Part shown: piece after piece, positions 32,626-41,822 of the stretch
How the letters are laid out: each line of letters opens with the position of its first letter
Position numbering within the stretch: the stretch's first letter is position 1
Notes under the pieces: generated by a model
The model's database searches: none
The model's input: the letters and a program-made list of their open reading frames with translations, nothing else
Told to the model about the DNA's origin: nothing
From: Nitrospiraceae bacterium
GTDB taxonomy: Bacteria > Nitrospirota > Nitrospiria > Nitrospirales > UBA8639
Length of the DNA stretch: 64,000 bases
NCBI GenBank assembly: GCA_020632595.1
Contig: JACKFF010000007.1
Coordinates: forward strand, 1 to 64,000
Direction: 5' to 3'
Position numbers and translations under genes: made by a program

Positions 32626-34785
32626 TTAAAAAGAAGGCGGCTTGGTGTACTTCCCTTTCCAATTTGCAATAAACCAATCCTGGGTCTGAAATGGCGCTTC
32701 ATCCTCCAAAGGCTTCACGCGAGTATAGGTTCCATCGGCTTGGAGTTGTCGCGTGTGCATGTTGTCTTTCAGGTAGGGACGTAAGACGGTCTCAACAATG
32801 AAGGTTCGGAGTGTGGGATTCTCAATCGGAAACAAAATTTCAACCCGCCGGTCCATATTGCGGGGCATGAGATCCGCACTTCCCAGAAATAATTCATCCT
32901 GCCCTCCGTTCCGAAAATAAAAACAGCGTGAATGCTCAAGAAATCGTCCGACAAGAGACCTGACCGTGATGGTCTGGCTGAGTCCAGGAATCCCAGGGCG
33001 GAGCCCGCACATCCCTCGCACCATAAGTTCAATCTTGACCCCCGCTTGAGAGGCACGATACAAGGCCTGAATTGAGGCTTTGTCGACGAGAGAATTCACC
33101 TTGAATGCCAGGTAGCCGTCTCCATGTTGTTGTTGCCGGGATATTTCCCGATTGATTCGCTCGATGATATTCGTTCGAATCCCGACCGGCGCAATCAAAA
33201 GTTTCGAGTAGGAGTCCTTTTTAGAATACCCGGTCAAGGCATTGAACAGATCAGTGACATCTTCGCCGAATACCGGATGACAGGTAAATAAACTAAAATC
33301 TGTATAAAATTTGCTGGTGATGGGGTTGTAATTGCCGGTTCCGAGATGCAGATATCGACGAATGCCATCTGATTCACGACGAACGACCATGCAGACCTTG
33401 GCATGTGTTTTCAGGCCCAGGACACCATACACCACATGCACGCCTTCATCTTCTAATTTTCTTGCCCATTCAATATTGTTTTCCTCATCGAACCGGGCTT
33501 TGAGTTCCAGGAGTACGGCAACCTGCTTGTCATTTTGGCGGGCTTCCATGAGAGCGTCCACCACAGGGGAGTTGATGCCCACTCGATAGAGTGTCTGCTT
33601 AATGGCTAACACTTTCGGATCCAGAGCGGCTTGTCGAATGAAATCCACGACGGTTGAGAAGCTGTCGTATGGGTGATGAAGGAAGATGTCTTCCCGTTTG
33701 ATGAGTGAAAATAATGATTCCTTTGAGGTGGGGTCGTGCAGAATGTTGGGGAAATGGGGCGAAAATTTCAGATCCGGTCGATCAATGGCGGTGAGTTCAA
33801 GGAGATTCGAAAGGCCGAGACGGAAATCATAGGTGTAAACTTGATAGGGAGCTAAACTCAGATTTCTGACCAGGATATCTTTGATGGAATCCGGCATATG
33901 CCGGTCCAGTTCCAATCGCACTACCGAACCGAATTGGCGTAAATCAATTTGTTCTTCAATGGCAGCCAGCAGATCGCCGGCCTCATCTTCTTCGATTTCA
34001 AAATCAGCATCCCTGGTAATGCGAAAATAATAGGAGGCCTGAATCGTCAGGCCGGGAAACAATAAGTCCAGATTGGCGGAGATGATGTCCTCCAGCCACA
34101 CAAAGTTGGTGCTTTCGGTTCCGGTGGCTAACCCCAGTTGTTCATCGTCTGATACCTGTGATTCGTCTGGAATTCTGATCAATCTTGGAAACAACGACGG
34201 AACCTTAATGCGGGCAAAGCATTCTCCACGCTCTGGGTCGTTCGCCACGACGGCCAGGTTGACCGTGAGGTTGGAGATATGGGGAAAAGGGTGGCTGGGG
34301 TCAAAGGCCAAGGGCGTCAGAGCGGGGAAAATTTCTTTTCGAAAATATCGGCGGAGTAGGGATCGTTGTTTGGGTTTGAGGTCTTGATAGGCCAGAATGC
34401 GAATATGTGCTTGGGCCAGACGCGTCAGGAGATCATCCTGCCAACATTGGGTGACACGGGAAAAACTCCGGAGAAGTGCATCCCGTATTTGCCCCAATTG
34501 ATCGGACGGACTCATCCCATCCAGTGCGGCTTCCAGGACTCCGCTGGACAATTGTTCGCGTAAGCCGGAAATCCGGATCATGAAAAACTCGTCAAGATTA
34601 TTGAAGAAAATCGAAAGGAATTTGACGCGTTCCAGTAATGGATGGCTCGGATCTTCTGCCTCTTCCAGTACCCGTTTATTGAACTCCAGCCAACTCAGTT
34701 CCCGGTTCAGGTACAGCTTGGGGTCATCAAGATTATCGATGACCTCAGGCAGGTTGGGTGCCTTCGGTATTATCTGATGAGTCAT
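32626..34785 (-). CDS. ppk1: Polyphosphate kinase 1
   Basis: Encodes 719 residues, the normal Ppk1 size, from ATG 34785 with AGGAG upstream. Domain order: N domain (LYLNRELSWLEFNKRVLEEA), head domain (NNLDEFFMIRISGL), C1 domain with SLIKREDIFLHHPYDSF and IKQTLYRVG, the autophosphorylated His region RRYLHLGTGNYNPITSKFYTDFSLFT, and C2 with SLVDKASIQALYRASQAGVKIELMVRGMCGLRPG. It makes polyphosphate from ATP reversibly, at the membrane or in granules. Downstream partner of the CYTH-CHAD gene (133 bp gap, same strand), forming a likely two-gene operon opposed to the surrounding phosphate genes. Confidence 0.95.
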   Translation of the reverse strand: MTHQIIPKAPNLPEVIDNLDDPKLYLNRELSWLEFNKRVLEEAEDPSHPLLERVKFLSIFFNNLDEFFMIRISGLREQLSSGVLEAALDGMSPSDQLGQIRDALLRSFSRVTQCWQDDLLTRLAQAHIRILAYQDLKPKQRSLLRRYFRKEIFPALTPLAFDPSHPFPHISNLTVNLAVVANDPERGECFARIKVPSLFPRLIRIPDESQVSDDEQLGLATGTESTNFVWLEDIISANLDLLFPGLTIQASYYFRITRDADFEIEEDEAGDLLAAIEEQIDLRQFGSVVRLELDRHMPDSIKDILVRNLSLAPYQVYTYDFRLGLSNLLELTAIDRPDLKFSPHFPNILHDPTSKESLFSLIKREDIFLHHPYDSFSTVVDFIRQAALDPKVLAIKQTLYRVGINSPVVDALMEARQNDKQVAVLLELKARFDEENNIEWARKLEDEGVHVVYGVLGLKTHAKVCMVVRRESDGIRRYLHLGTGNYNPITSKFYTDFSLFTCHPVFGEDVTDLFNALTGYSKKDSYSKLLIAPVGIRTNIIERINREISRQQQHGDGYLAFKVNSLVDKASIQALYRASQAGVKIELMVRGMCGLRPGIPGLSQTITVRSLVGRFLEHSRCFYFRNGGQDELFLGSADLMPRNMDRRVEILFPIENPTLRTFIVETVLRPYLKDNMHTRQLQADGTYTRVKPLEDEAPFQTQDWFIANWKGKYTKPPSF

Positions 34786-34918
34786 GACCAGATCTCCTAT
34801 GATTCCTGTTATGGATGAAGAATTATTCTACCTGATTGAGGTTCCTGAGGCCCATCATTAGTCCAATGCAACGGGTCTATCCCGACCTAAACGCATCAAG
34901 GAGGATTGGGATAAGCCT

Positions 34919-36361
34919 TTATAGCTTTTTCCCTTGTTTTTGAAGCTTTTGCCATTGTTTCGGGATTTGTTGATGCACCTGGGATTGCTGGTTTCGAAAC
35001 CGTTCAACCATCAGTCCGGTGACATAGGCGATGCCGGTTCCCCGTGAGTGTTGTTTGATGGCGAGGAGCCGTTGTTCAGCAACCACCGCATCTTGATGGT
35101 ATCCCAAAAGATCCTGCGTGTGTTTCGCCTGTTCAAGAAACCGTTTGACACGCTTGCCGAGCAAGGGCTCGGCGAGTTCAAGGGCATATCGCGCCCGTTT
35201 CAAGAGTATTCGAGTGCGATGCAGTTCAGCTTTCGGGAAAAAGTTGTGTGAGGCCCTCACAAAATCCTGAACTTTGTGAAAGGCTTTTCTCGCTAATTCC
35301 GTAATGGTGAGTGGAGACGGCTGAAATGGTAAACGGGTTAGTGAGTCCTCAAAATGATTCAGGAGAGTGAGATACCGGTCACTACGCAATCCCTCCAGAA
35401 GTTTGGCGCGGGCCATAGACCTCTGATCCTCAAATTTCTTAAGAATCGATTGAAAGGCACGCTGTTCTTGTCTGGAGAGGTCATGGAAATGATGACGAAA
35501 TGATTCCAAAATAACATCCCCATCCCTGACTTCGCCCAACAAAGAACCAACCCAGCCCAGCTCCTGGCGGACATGCTCTGTCCATTCCGGTGCGAGAAAA
35601 GTCCGTACCGCTCGAATAATGGCTCTCATGCGGCGGGTTGCGACTCGCATGCGATGAAGCGCTTCGCTGTCCCGACCCAAACGGGTCCCGGGATCATGTT
35701 GCAACATCTGAAGAAATTGGGAATGAAGCCTTTCTTGAATGTGTTCTGTCGCTGGTGCTGAAGGATCACTGAGTTCGAGGGCAAGCGGATAGGGAAGTTG
35801 TAGTGCCTGAAAAATCTTGGGTTGTAATGCTTTCTCCTCCGCCCCCGCCTGAAGCAGGATCTTGCGGATCGGCTTGAGTTGAGCGGCTGTGCCGTCCTGT
35901 AATTCAACCTCCAATTCCTGAAATGCATGCACAGTTTTTTTGTCTCGGATGAGGGCCACGGAGTCCAGGACGACTTCAGCGATAACCTGGCTGTCTTTCT
36001 GAATGCGAACCCCTTTTCTCTTTGTCCGGAGTTTTCCGAGTTGAATGGCCTCTTGTTTTCTAAAAAAGGCCGTTAATAAGTCCAGAAATTCCCAGGGAAT
36101 GCTGCGGCTGCCGGAATCAATGTTCAACTCCAGTCGAACGGCACCGCTGGGGATTTTTAATTGCCAGACCCCACGGGCTTGTTCCACTCGTTTTCGGAGA
36201 GTCAGACCCAATTGACCGAGTCGATGGTGCTCGCTGTCAAAATAGGTGGATGTGAAGACGCGGGTTGGGATCGGTTCCCCCATGTCGGGAGGGATTTGAA
36301 AGCCGGGTGGAATCCGGAACTTAATTTCGTCTTCAATCGTTTGGTGAATATTCCATGGCAT
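34919..36361 (-). CDS. CYTH and CHAD domain protein (polyphosphate-associated)
   Basis: Encodes 480 residues. The CYTH (triphosphate tunnel) domain at about 5-200 starts with EDEIKFRIP, a variant of the ExExK signature, and has the basic tunnel residues TLRKRVEQ, WQLKIPSG and later FQELEVEL. The CHAD helical domain (about 210-470) has LHRMRVATRRMRAIIRAVRTF, VRDGDVILESF and LHRTRILLKRARYALELAEP, its His/Arg/Lys-rich polyphosphate-binding helices. CHAD proteins attach to polyphosphate granules; CYTH enzymes can cleave inorganic triphosphate. Placement directly before ppk1 supports a polyphosphate role. Active hydrolysis is not proven. Confidence 0.88.
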   Translation of the reverse strand: MPWNIHQTIEDEIKFRIPPGFQIPPDMGEPIPTRVFTSTYFDSEHHRLGQLGLTLRKRVEQARGVWQLKIPSGAVRLELNIDSGSRSIPWEFLDLLTAFFRKQEAIQLGKLRTKRKGVRIQKDSQVIAEVVLDSVALIRDKKTVHAFQELEVELQDGTAAQLKPIRKILLQAGAEEKALQPKIFQALQLPYPLALELSDPSAPATEHIQERLHSQFLQMLQHDPGTRLGRDSEALHRMRVATRRMRAIIRAVRTFLAPEWTEHVRQELGWVGSLLGEVRDGDVILESFRHHFHDLSRQEQRAFQSILKKFEDQRSMARAKLLEGLRSDRYLTLLNHFEDSLTRLPFQPSPLTITELARKAFHKVQDFVRASHNFFPKAELHRTRILLKRARYALELAEPLLGKRVKRFLEQAKHTQDLLGYHQDAVVAEQRLLAIKQHSRGTGIAYVTGLMVERFRNQQSQVHQQIPKQWQKLQKQGKKL

Positions 36362-36830
36362 AACAACTCATCCTGCATTATTCATTTTGCCGTGGGCCGT
36401 TTGAAGGAAATCTTCACGGGATTGGTTAGAGTTCCACAATATAAGAACGTGCTACTTTCTCAGAAAACCTTTAATAAAGAAAAGGAAATAATCGGGTTCA
36501 TTTTACCTGAATGGATCGCAAGAAAGTGTGAAGTTTTCGTGTGACTCCTTGTCTTGACATGATAAATGTCCTGGTATTCCCTGCAGGGCCTATAGGGACA
36601 CTTTCATGCTCCGGTGATCGCGGGATGTTTTTCTTGAGCGCGCTTGATCTAAGGAAACGGATATCTCTTTCCTGCAGGCTCTGTTGCATGCGATGGGCGA
36701 ATGAGTCTGAATAGGACTGTTAGATTTCATATTGTGGTCCGGAATTCGAGAGAATCTGTGTCACCAACACAGAAATTTCGATATACTACCAGGGGGAAAG
36801 TGGGATTCAAAATACCCAGGAGAATAATTG
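36362..36830. other. Divergent intergenic region, 469 bp
   Basis: Separates the minus-strand CHAD-ppk1 pair from the plus-strand phosphatase gene. No gene. Contains a dyad with a possible -10 just before the plus-strand gene (separate entry). Confidence 0.4.
36755..36787 (+). promoter_or_regulatory. Dyad and candidate -10 upstream of the IMPase-like gene
   Basis: TCTGTGT (36755-36761) and ACACAGA (36767-36773) are exact inverted repeats around CACCA; a TATACT hexamer follows at 36782-36787, 44 bp before the start codon. The dyad covers the expected -35 zone, as an operator would. Confidence 0.4.
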
Positions 36831-37628
36831 ATGTATGAAGGCTTGCCCAATAAACAACTGACTCAATTGTTGCAAACCGCTGTCGAGGCGGCTCAGGTGG
36901 CGGCTGTTCCAATTCGAGCCTATTTTGAGAAGCAGGATCTCCGTGTCAGAGAAAAAAGCGATGGGTCACCGGTGACACAAGCCGATCAAGAGGGGGAAGC
37001 ACTCATCCGCACTCACTTGCTTTCCAATGCCGCAATCGGGCCTCTCGATATTCTTGGTGAAGAAGAAGGGTTGCAGGGAACGGGAACAAGATGGCAATGG
37101 GTCGTGGATCCTATTGATGGCACGCGATCCTTTATTCATGGGATTCCGTTATTCGGCACCATTATCGCCTTGGTTGATACTCGTGAACAATTTCCTGTCC
37201 TTGGAGTGATTCACCTTCCCATGCTCGGAATCACCTATGCCGCGGGTAGGGGACAAGGGACCACCCGACAAGGAAAACCCTTACATCTTCCAGAAGATCT
37301 TCCCATTGAAAAGGCGATTATCGGGGTGGGCGATTTTGCTCAGTTTTCCAGTGTTAATCGGGAGGCGGATTATCATCAACTGTTAAAGATGTCCGGGTAT
37401 GTGCGAGGGTATACCGATTGTTTTGGACATGGCCTGGTGATCAGTGGAGCCCTTGGCGCAATGGTGGATCCTGCTTTGAACCCGTGGGATATTCTGGCTA
37501 CTCAAGTGTTAATTGAGGAGGCCGGAGGGGTGGTAATCCTTCGTCCTTCGAAAGTATCCGGAAAGGTTGATGCGGTATTTGGGAACCGTTTGCTCGTTCA
37601 GCATCTTGCTCGGGAACTCTCCTTTTGA
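36831..37628 (+). CDS. Inositol monophosphatase-family phosphatase (HisN/IMPase-like)
   Basis: Encodes 265 residues from ATG 36831, 7 bp after AGGAGA. Metal-binding motifs of the IMPase fold: SPVTQADQEGEALIR, ILGEEEG (first Glu pair), WVVDPIDGTRSFIHGIPLFGTIIAL (D-P-I-D-G-T) and NPWDILATQVLIEEAGG (W-D). It removes phosphate from a small metabolite, such as inositol phosphate, histidinol phosphate or 3'-phosphoadenosine phosphate; sequence alone cannot choose. The shorter linker and SFIHGIP resemble HisN-type histidinol phosphatases. It stands in the phosphate locus as a single gene. Confidence 0.85.
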   Translation: MYEGLPNKQLTQLLQTAVEAAQVAAVPIRAYFEKQDLRVREKSDGSPVTQADQEGEALIRTHLLSNAAIGPLDILGEEEGLQGTGTRWQWVVDPIDGTRSFIHGIPLFGTIIALVDTREQFPVLGVIHLPMLGITYAAGRGQGTTRQGKPLHLPEDLPIEKAIIGVGDFAQFSSVNREADYHQLLKMSGYVRGYTDCFGHGLVISGALGAMVDPALNPWDILATQVLIEEAGGVVILRPSKVSGKVDAVFGNRLLVQHLARELSF

Positions 37629-37748
37629 AATTTTCGGGACTTTGCCCGCAGATGTTTTTTTTTCAGGAAGCATTTCCGAAGTGCCGTATCGGGCGCCTAT
37701 CATATGAATGCCTCCGGTGTTTCGAATGCTCCCTAGGCCATTAATTGA

Positions 37749-37766
37749 GATTTACCTGTTTGTCAC
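37749..37766 (+). promoter_or_regulatory. Candidate Pho box 4
   Basis: GATTTAC and TTGTCAC separated by CTGT, 11-bp period. Nearly the same string as part of the site at 31030-31047 (ATTTACCTGT then TTGT or CTGT). It lies about 120 bp before the receiver-less PhoB-like gene. Confidence 0.55.
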
Positions 37767-37886
37767 ATTCTTTTAACGAGGAGGAAATGTTTGTCAGATA
37801 CCGTTTCCGTAGGGCCGGATAGCAGACCTGTAAATTTTTTTGGTGAATCGGGTTTGTTCATGGGGGAATGAGCAGATGATCCGAGC

Positions 37887-38213
37887 GTGTCATGCGAGAG
37901 TAGGAGGGATCTTGTCCTTGAACCACAAACCTTCCGGGTCGTCTTTCGAGCACAAGCGGTCTTTCTCACACGACTTGAATTTCGGTTATTGAAACAATTG
38001 CTTGATGGCGAGGGCAGATCTCTGTATCGCCAGGATCTCTTGAACCGGGTCTGGGGACCGCAGGTCTCTGTCGAAATTCGGAACGTAGATTCTCATATAG
38101 TCCGCCTCCGGCGAAAACTGCAGCGTTTGGGGGAGCAAGGCCCCACTATTGAAACTGTCTGGGGTGTGGGATATCGTATTCGTATCACTGATGATTGTTC
38201 TGTTCCCTCCTGA
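37887..38213 (+). CDS. Stand-alone PhoB/OmpR-type winged-helix protein
   Basis: Encodes 108 residues from GTG 37887 (an AGGAGGGA lies inside the frame, so the start is uncertain). The whole protein is a C-terminal effector domain of the OmpR/PhoB class: LEFRLLKQLLDGEGRSLYRQDLLNRVWG, the recognition helix VEIRNVDSHIVRLRRKLQ, and the wing ETVWGVGYRIR. There is no receiver domain, and no receiver remnant upstream. It is close in pattern to the DNA-binding half of PhoB at 13669. Such a protein could bind Pho boxes without phosphorylation, as activator or competitor. A candidate Pho box precedes it and ppx follows 98 bp later. Confidence 0.7.
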   Translation: MSCESRRDLVLEPQTFRVVFRAQAVFLTRLEFRLLKQLLDGEGRSLYRQDLLNRVWGPQVSVEIRNVDSHIVRLRRKLQRLGEQGPTIETVWGVGYRIRITDDCSVPS

Positions 38214-38311
38214 AGGTTTCCTTTTTGCAAATTCTGATCCCGATATTGACCACGGAATATCTGTGGAAATGAACAGGCAGATCCGTTCTATTTTTGAAGG
38301 AGTTCAGCCCC

Positions 38312-39871
38312 ATGAAAAGGCTTGCGGTTATTGATATTGGAACGAATTCCATCCACATGGTTCTAGCCGAAATTGGAAAAGGATTCGCCTACAAGATTGT
38401 GGACCGTATTAAGGAAATGGCCAGGCTGGGTGATGGAACCTTTACGTCTCAGCGGCTGTCTCCAGAGGCCATGGACCGTGGCTTGACTGTCCTAAAACGG
38501 TTTTCCATGCTGGCAAAGAATAAGGGATTTGATCCTATTTTACCGATTGCCACCAGTGCGGTCCGGGAAGCAAAAAATGGAGGGGATTTTTTAAAGCTTG
38601 TTCGCAAGGAGCTTGGGCTTAGAGTGCGGGTCATCACCGGTGAGGAAGAGGCCCGCCTCATCTATTTAGGGGTAAGGAATAGTATGGACCTCGCCCATTT
38701 TCCCGCCATGATTGTGGATATCGGGGGCGGATCCGTGGAATTGATGGCTTGTACGCAAACGCGCTTAAAATTTGTGAGAAGCCTCAAATTAGGTGCGATC
38801 CGGTTGAAGGATCAATTCCTCAAGGCCGATATTCCTGATAAAAAAATGATCCAACGTCTGGAAAATCTGGTCAGTCAAACCTTGAAGAAATCCTTGTCAT
38901 CAAAGAAACGTGACTCTCAATTTAAACAACTGGTGGCCACATCGGGAATGGCGGGAAACCTCGCGGAAATCATTTATTTGGCTCGGACCGGACGGCCGCT
39001 CTCACAAATTGATATGGCCACGGTCGAGTTGGATGAAGTTCGAGAGGTTGAACGACTGCTGCGGACAAAAGATACACCGGCGCGATTGAAGATCCCCGGC
39101 CTGGACCCCAGGCGCGTGGATACGCTGTATTCGGGTGTGTTGGTGTTGCGCACATTGATGGAACGGATCGGGGTCAAACAAGCGCGCATCAGTGATAAAG
39201 CGATTCGGGAGGGGGTTATTTACGATTTCATCCAACAGCATCAGGAAGGGTTGCGGGCGGAACAGGAAATTCCTCATGTTCGACGGCGACAGGTCCTATT
39301 GTTGGCCAGACGATATCAATATCCAAAAAACCATGCGCATCATGTGGCCAAGTTGGCATTAAGTTTGTTCGATCAGACTCAAGCGTTGCATCAACTTGGC
39401 GACAGGGAACGGGAGTGGTTGGAATATGCGGCTTTACTGCACGATATTGGGCATCATATTAGTGAGAACAAACACCACAAGCACACTTACTATTTGATCA
39501 CCCATGCCGATCTCCCCGGATTTTCGTCTGAAGAAGTAGACATTATGGCCAACGTAGCCAGATATCATCGACGCGGCCAACCAACGAGCAGGCATAAAGG
39601 ATTTCGACTCTTAAGTCGCGAGCACCGAAAAGTTGTAACACGTCTCAGTGCGATTTTACGAATTGCCGATGGTCTGGATCGGAGTCATTTTTCCGTGGTC
39701 AGGAAAATTTCCCTTGAGCCCGGGAAGCCCCTACGCCTCCATGTATTTTTTCGCTATGACCCGGAGTTGGAATTATGGACAACGGAACGAAGAATGAAAC
39801 TCTTTGAAAAAATATTCCATTGCCGGATTGAATTGAAGTCGGCTACCATTGCCATGCAAACTGTCGCCTAG
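38312..39871 (+). CDS. ppx: Exopolyphosphatase/pppGpp phosphohydrolase (Ppx/GppA)
   Basis: Encodes 519 residues from ATG 38312, 9 bp after GAAGGAG. The actin-like ASKHA part has VIDIGTNSIHMVLAE (phosphate loop 1), TSAVREAKNG, TGEEEARLIYLGV and MIVDIGGGSVELMA (phosphate loop 2). The C-terminal part (about 325-519) is an HD domain with AALLHDIGHHISENKHHKHTYYLI, typical of the long Ppx/GppA form. It removes terminal phosphate from polyphosphate and may also act on pppGpp. Together with ppk1 it sets the cellular polyphosphate pool. Confidence 0.93.
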   Translation: MKRLAVIDIGTNSIHMVLAEIGKGFAYKIVDRIKEMARLGDGTFTSQRLSPEAMDRGLTVLKRFSMLAKNKGFDPILPIATSAVREAKNGGDFLKLVRKELGLRVRVITGEEEARLIYLGVRNSMDLAHFPAMIVDIGGGSVELMACTQTRLKFVRSLKLGAIRLKDQFLKADIPDKKMIQRLENLVSQTLKKSLSSKKRDSQFKQLVATSGMAGNLAEIIYLARTGRPLSQIDMATVELDEVREVERLLRTKDTPARLKIPGLDPRRVDTLYSGVLVLRTLMERIGVKQARISDKAIREGVIYDFIQQHQEGLRAEQEIPHVRRRQVLLLARRYQYPKNHAHHVAKLALSLFDQTQALHQLGDREREWLEYAALLHDIGHHISENKHHKHTYYLITHADLPGFSSEEVDIMANVARYHRRGQPTSRHKGFRLLSREHRKVVTRLSAILRIADGLDRSHFSVVRKISLEPGKPLRLHVFFRYDPELELWTTERRMKLFEKIFHCRIELKSATIAMQTVA

Positions 39872-40155
39872 CGGGTTATCCTATGCCTAAACCCTTCTCT
39901 GGAAATTGTTCAGGCATTTGTGGGATACTTGCGCACTTTAGAGCTCCAGCATAGGTTCGAATGTAGAGCTGCGGCCCGAGGGTGTCGACTTCTCCTTCTG
40001 GATCATGGCGGGTGACTCCCAATTACTGCTCACCAAGAAAAACGAATAACTGTCAGGCTAACCTGGTTTCGGCTTGGAAATTCTGATCCCTGGCCTGCAG
40101 AGTCCCAAAAAAGAGATTTGACCATTCTGGGCTTTCCAGTTTAAGGAGAATCCTT

Positions 40156-40773
40156 ATGTTTAGTTTTATGCCCAGGGAAAGCGGATTTTTTGATTTATTC
40201 GAGCAAGCATCTCAAAACGTCGTGGAAGCAGGACAGTGCTTGAAAGCATTAATGAAGTCCTTTGATCAGCCGCATACTCAAATTCAACACATCAAAAATT
40301 TAGAGCACAAGGGTGACGATCTCACCCGTGATATTGTGTATAAACTCAATAAAACGTTTATTACACCGTTAGATCGAGAGGATATTCACGCATTGGCCAG
40401 CGCGCTCGATGATATTCTGGACGAAATTGATGCGGTGGCCGAATTGTTCATGGTGTTTAAAATTGACCACCCGACGCCCACGGCACTCAGGTTGTCGGAA
40501 ATCCTTCATGATGCCGCTTTAGAAGTCGGGAAAGGGATTGACCTTCTTCGTCATCAAAACTGGGATATGAAGGACTGTGCGATTCGAATTCATAGCTTGG
40601 AAAACGAAGCTGACCGGGTGAGTCGAGAAGCGATCTCCCGGTTATTTGAAGAAGAAGCGGAACCTAAAATGGTGATGAAGTGGAAAGAGATCTATGAGAA
40701 TTTTGAGATGGGCACCGATTCGTGTGAGGATGTTGTGAATGTTCTGGAACGGATCGCACTCAAACATGGATAA
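40156..40773 (+). CDS. DUF47 (PhoU-like) phosphate transport regulator
   Basis: Encodes 205 residues, standard for the DUF47/YkaA family. ATG 40156 follows AAGGAGA. All-helical, with LEHKGDDLTRDIVYKLNKTFITPLDREDIHALASALDDILDEIDA in the first half and SLENEADRVSREAISRLFEEE in the second, the E-x-x-x-D metal patterns of PhoU-like folds. DUF47 proteins are almost always next to Pit transporters and modulate them. pit starts 56 bp downstream. No TM segment. Confidence 0.9.
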   Translation: MFSFMPRESGFFDLFEQASQNVVEAGQCLKALMKSFDQPHTQIQHIKNLEHKGDDLTRDIVYKLNKTFITPLDREDIHALASALDDILDEIDAVAELFMVFKIDHPTPTALRLSEILHDAALEVGKGIDLLRHQNWDMKDCAIRIHSLENEADRVSREAISRLFEEEAEPKMVMKWKEIYENFEMGTDSCEDVVNVLERIALKHG

Positions 40774-40829
40774 TGAAGCGGTAGCCCAATCCTTCCGATT
40801 TTTTTGACACCCCTCCCCAAAGCACTTCC

Positions 40830-41822
40830 GTGGCCGAATTCAGCATTCTTCTTATTTTAATTATCGCTCTCGCACTTCTGTTTGATTTTTCAAATGGTTG
40901 GCATGATAGTGCCAATGCCGTGGCCACCGTCGTATCCACTCGGGTCCTGAGCCCCGTCTTGGCTGTTCTTTTTGCCGGTGTCTTGAATGTGATCGGGGCC
41001 TTTATGTCTACCGCGGTAGCCAAGATGGTGGGAAACGGAATTATCGATCCTGCCGCGATCAATGATGTGGTCATTATTTCGGCGTTAGGGGGAGCTATCG
41101 TTTGGAATTTTATGACCTTACATATGGGGTTGCCTTCAAGTTCCTCCCATGCCTTGATTGGAGCCATGGTCGGTGCAGGTTTTATTCATGGTGGTGTCGA
41201 GGTGTTGCAGGGTGCCGGATTGTTAAAGGTCATGGAAGCGATGGTCTCTTCTCCTTTATTGGGATTCCTTGCGGCCTTTGTGCTCATGGTTGGGTTGAGC
41301 TGGGCTTTTTTTCGGACTTCGCGAGGAAGGGCTATGAGGTTGTTTCGACGTCTTCAATTGGTGTCAGCGGGGTTTATGGCGTTGAGTCATGGAGCTAATG
41401 ATGCACAAAAAGCGATGGGAATTATTACCTTGGCTCTGCTTTCTGCCGGGCATATTCCTTCTGCGGAAGTGCCCAAATGGGTGATTATTTCCTGCGCACT
41501 CTCTATGGGCTTGGGGACGGCCCTCGGAGGGTGGAAGATCATTCGAACTTTGGGGATGCGAATCGCCAAGTTGGATCCTGTGCATGGGTTCGCCGCCGAA
41601 ACCGGGGCCGGTGTGGTGTTGATGGTTACGGCTCATGTTGGATTGCCAGTCAGTACGACTCACACGATTACCTCTTCGGTCATGGGCGTGGGAGCGGTGA
41701 ATCGGTTGTCGGCGGTTCGTTGGGGGGTCACCAGGAGAATTGCCTATGCGTGGATCTTTACACTTCCCGGTTCGGCGTTCTTAGCTGTTGCTTTTTACAT
41801 CCTGCTGTCCGCATTCTTCTAG
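40830..41822 (+). CDS. pit: Inorganic phosphate transporter, Pit family
   Basis: Encodes 330 residues of a hydrophobic inner membrane protein, about 9-10 TM helices. GTG 40830 is used as start (MAEFSILLILIIALALLFDFSNG); no in-frame ATG is better placed. Two inverted PiT signatures: FDFSNGWHDSANAVATVVSTRVL in the first half and ALSHGANDAQKAMGIITLAL in the second, plus LPSSSSHALIGAMVGAG and LPVSTTHTITSSVMGVG. Low-affinity, ion-coupled phosphate uptake when phosphate is ample, complementing Pst. Operon with the DUF47 gene. Confidence 0.92.
   Translation: MAEFSILLILIIALALLFDFSNGWHDSANAVATVVSTRVLSPVLAVLFAGVLNVIGAFMSTAVAKMVGNGIIDPAAINDVVIISALGGAIVWNFMTLHMGLPSSSSHALIGAMVGAGFIHGGVEVLQGAGLLKVMEAMVSSPLLGFLAAFVLMVGLSWAFFRTSRGRAMRLFRRLQLVSAGFMALSHGANDAQKAMGIITLALLSAGHIPSAEVPKWVIISCALSMGLGTALGGWKIIRTLGMRIAKLDPVHGFAAETGAGVVLMVTAHVGLPVSTTHTITSSVMGVGAVNRLSAVRWGVTRRIAYAWIFTLPGSAFLAVAFYILLSAFF

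Noticed and set aside
39940..39990. tRNA-like T-loop string GGTTCGAAT at about 39954
   Set aside because: No matching acceptor, anticodon or D-arm stems could be built around it.
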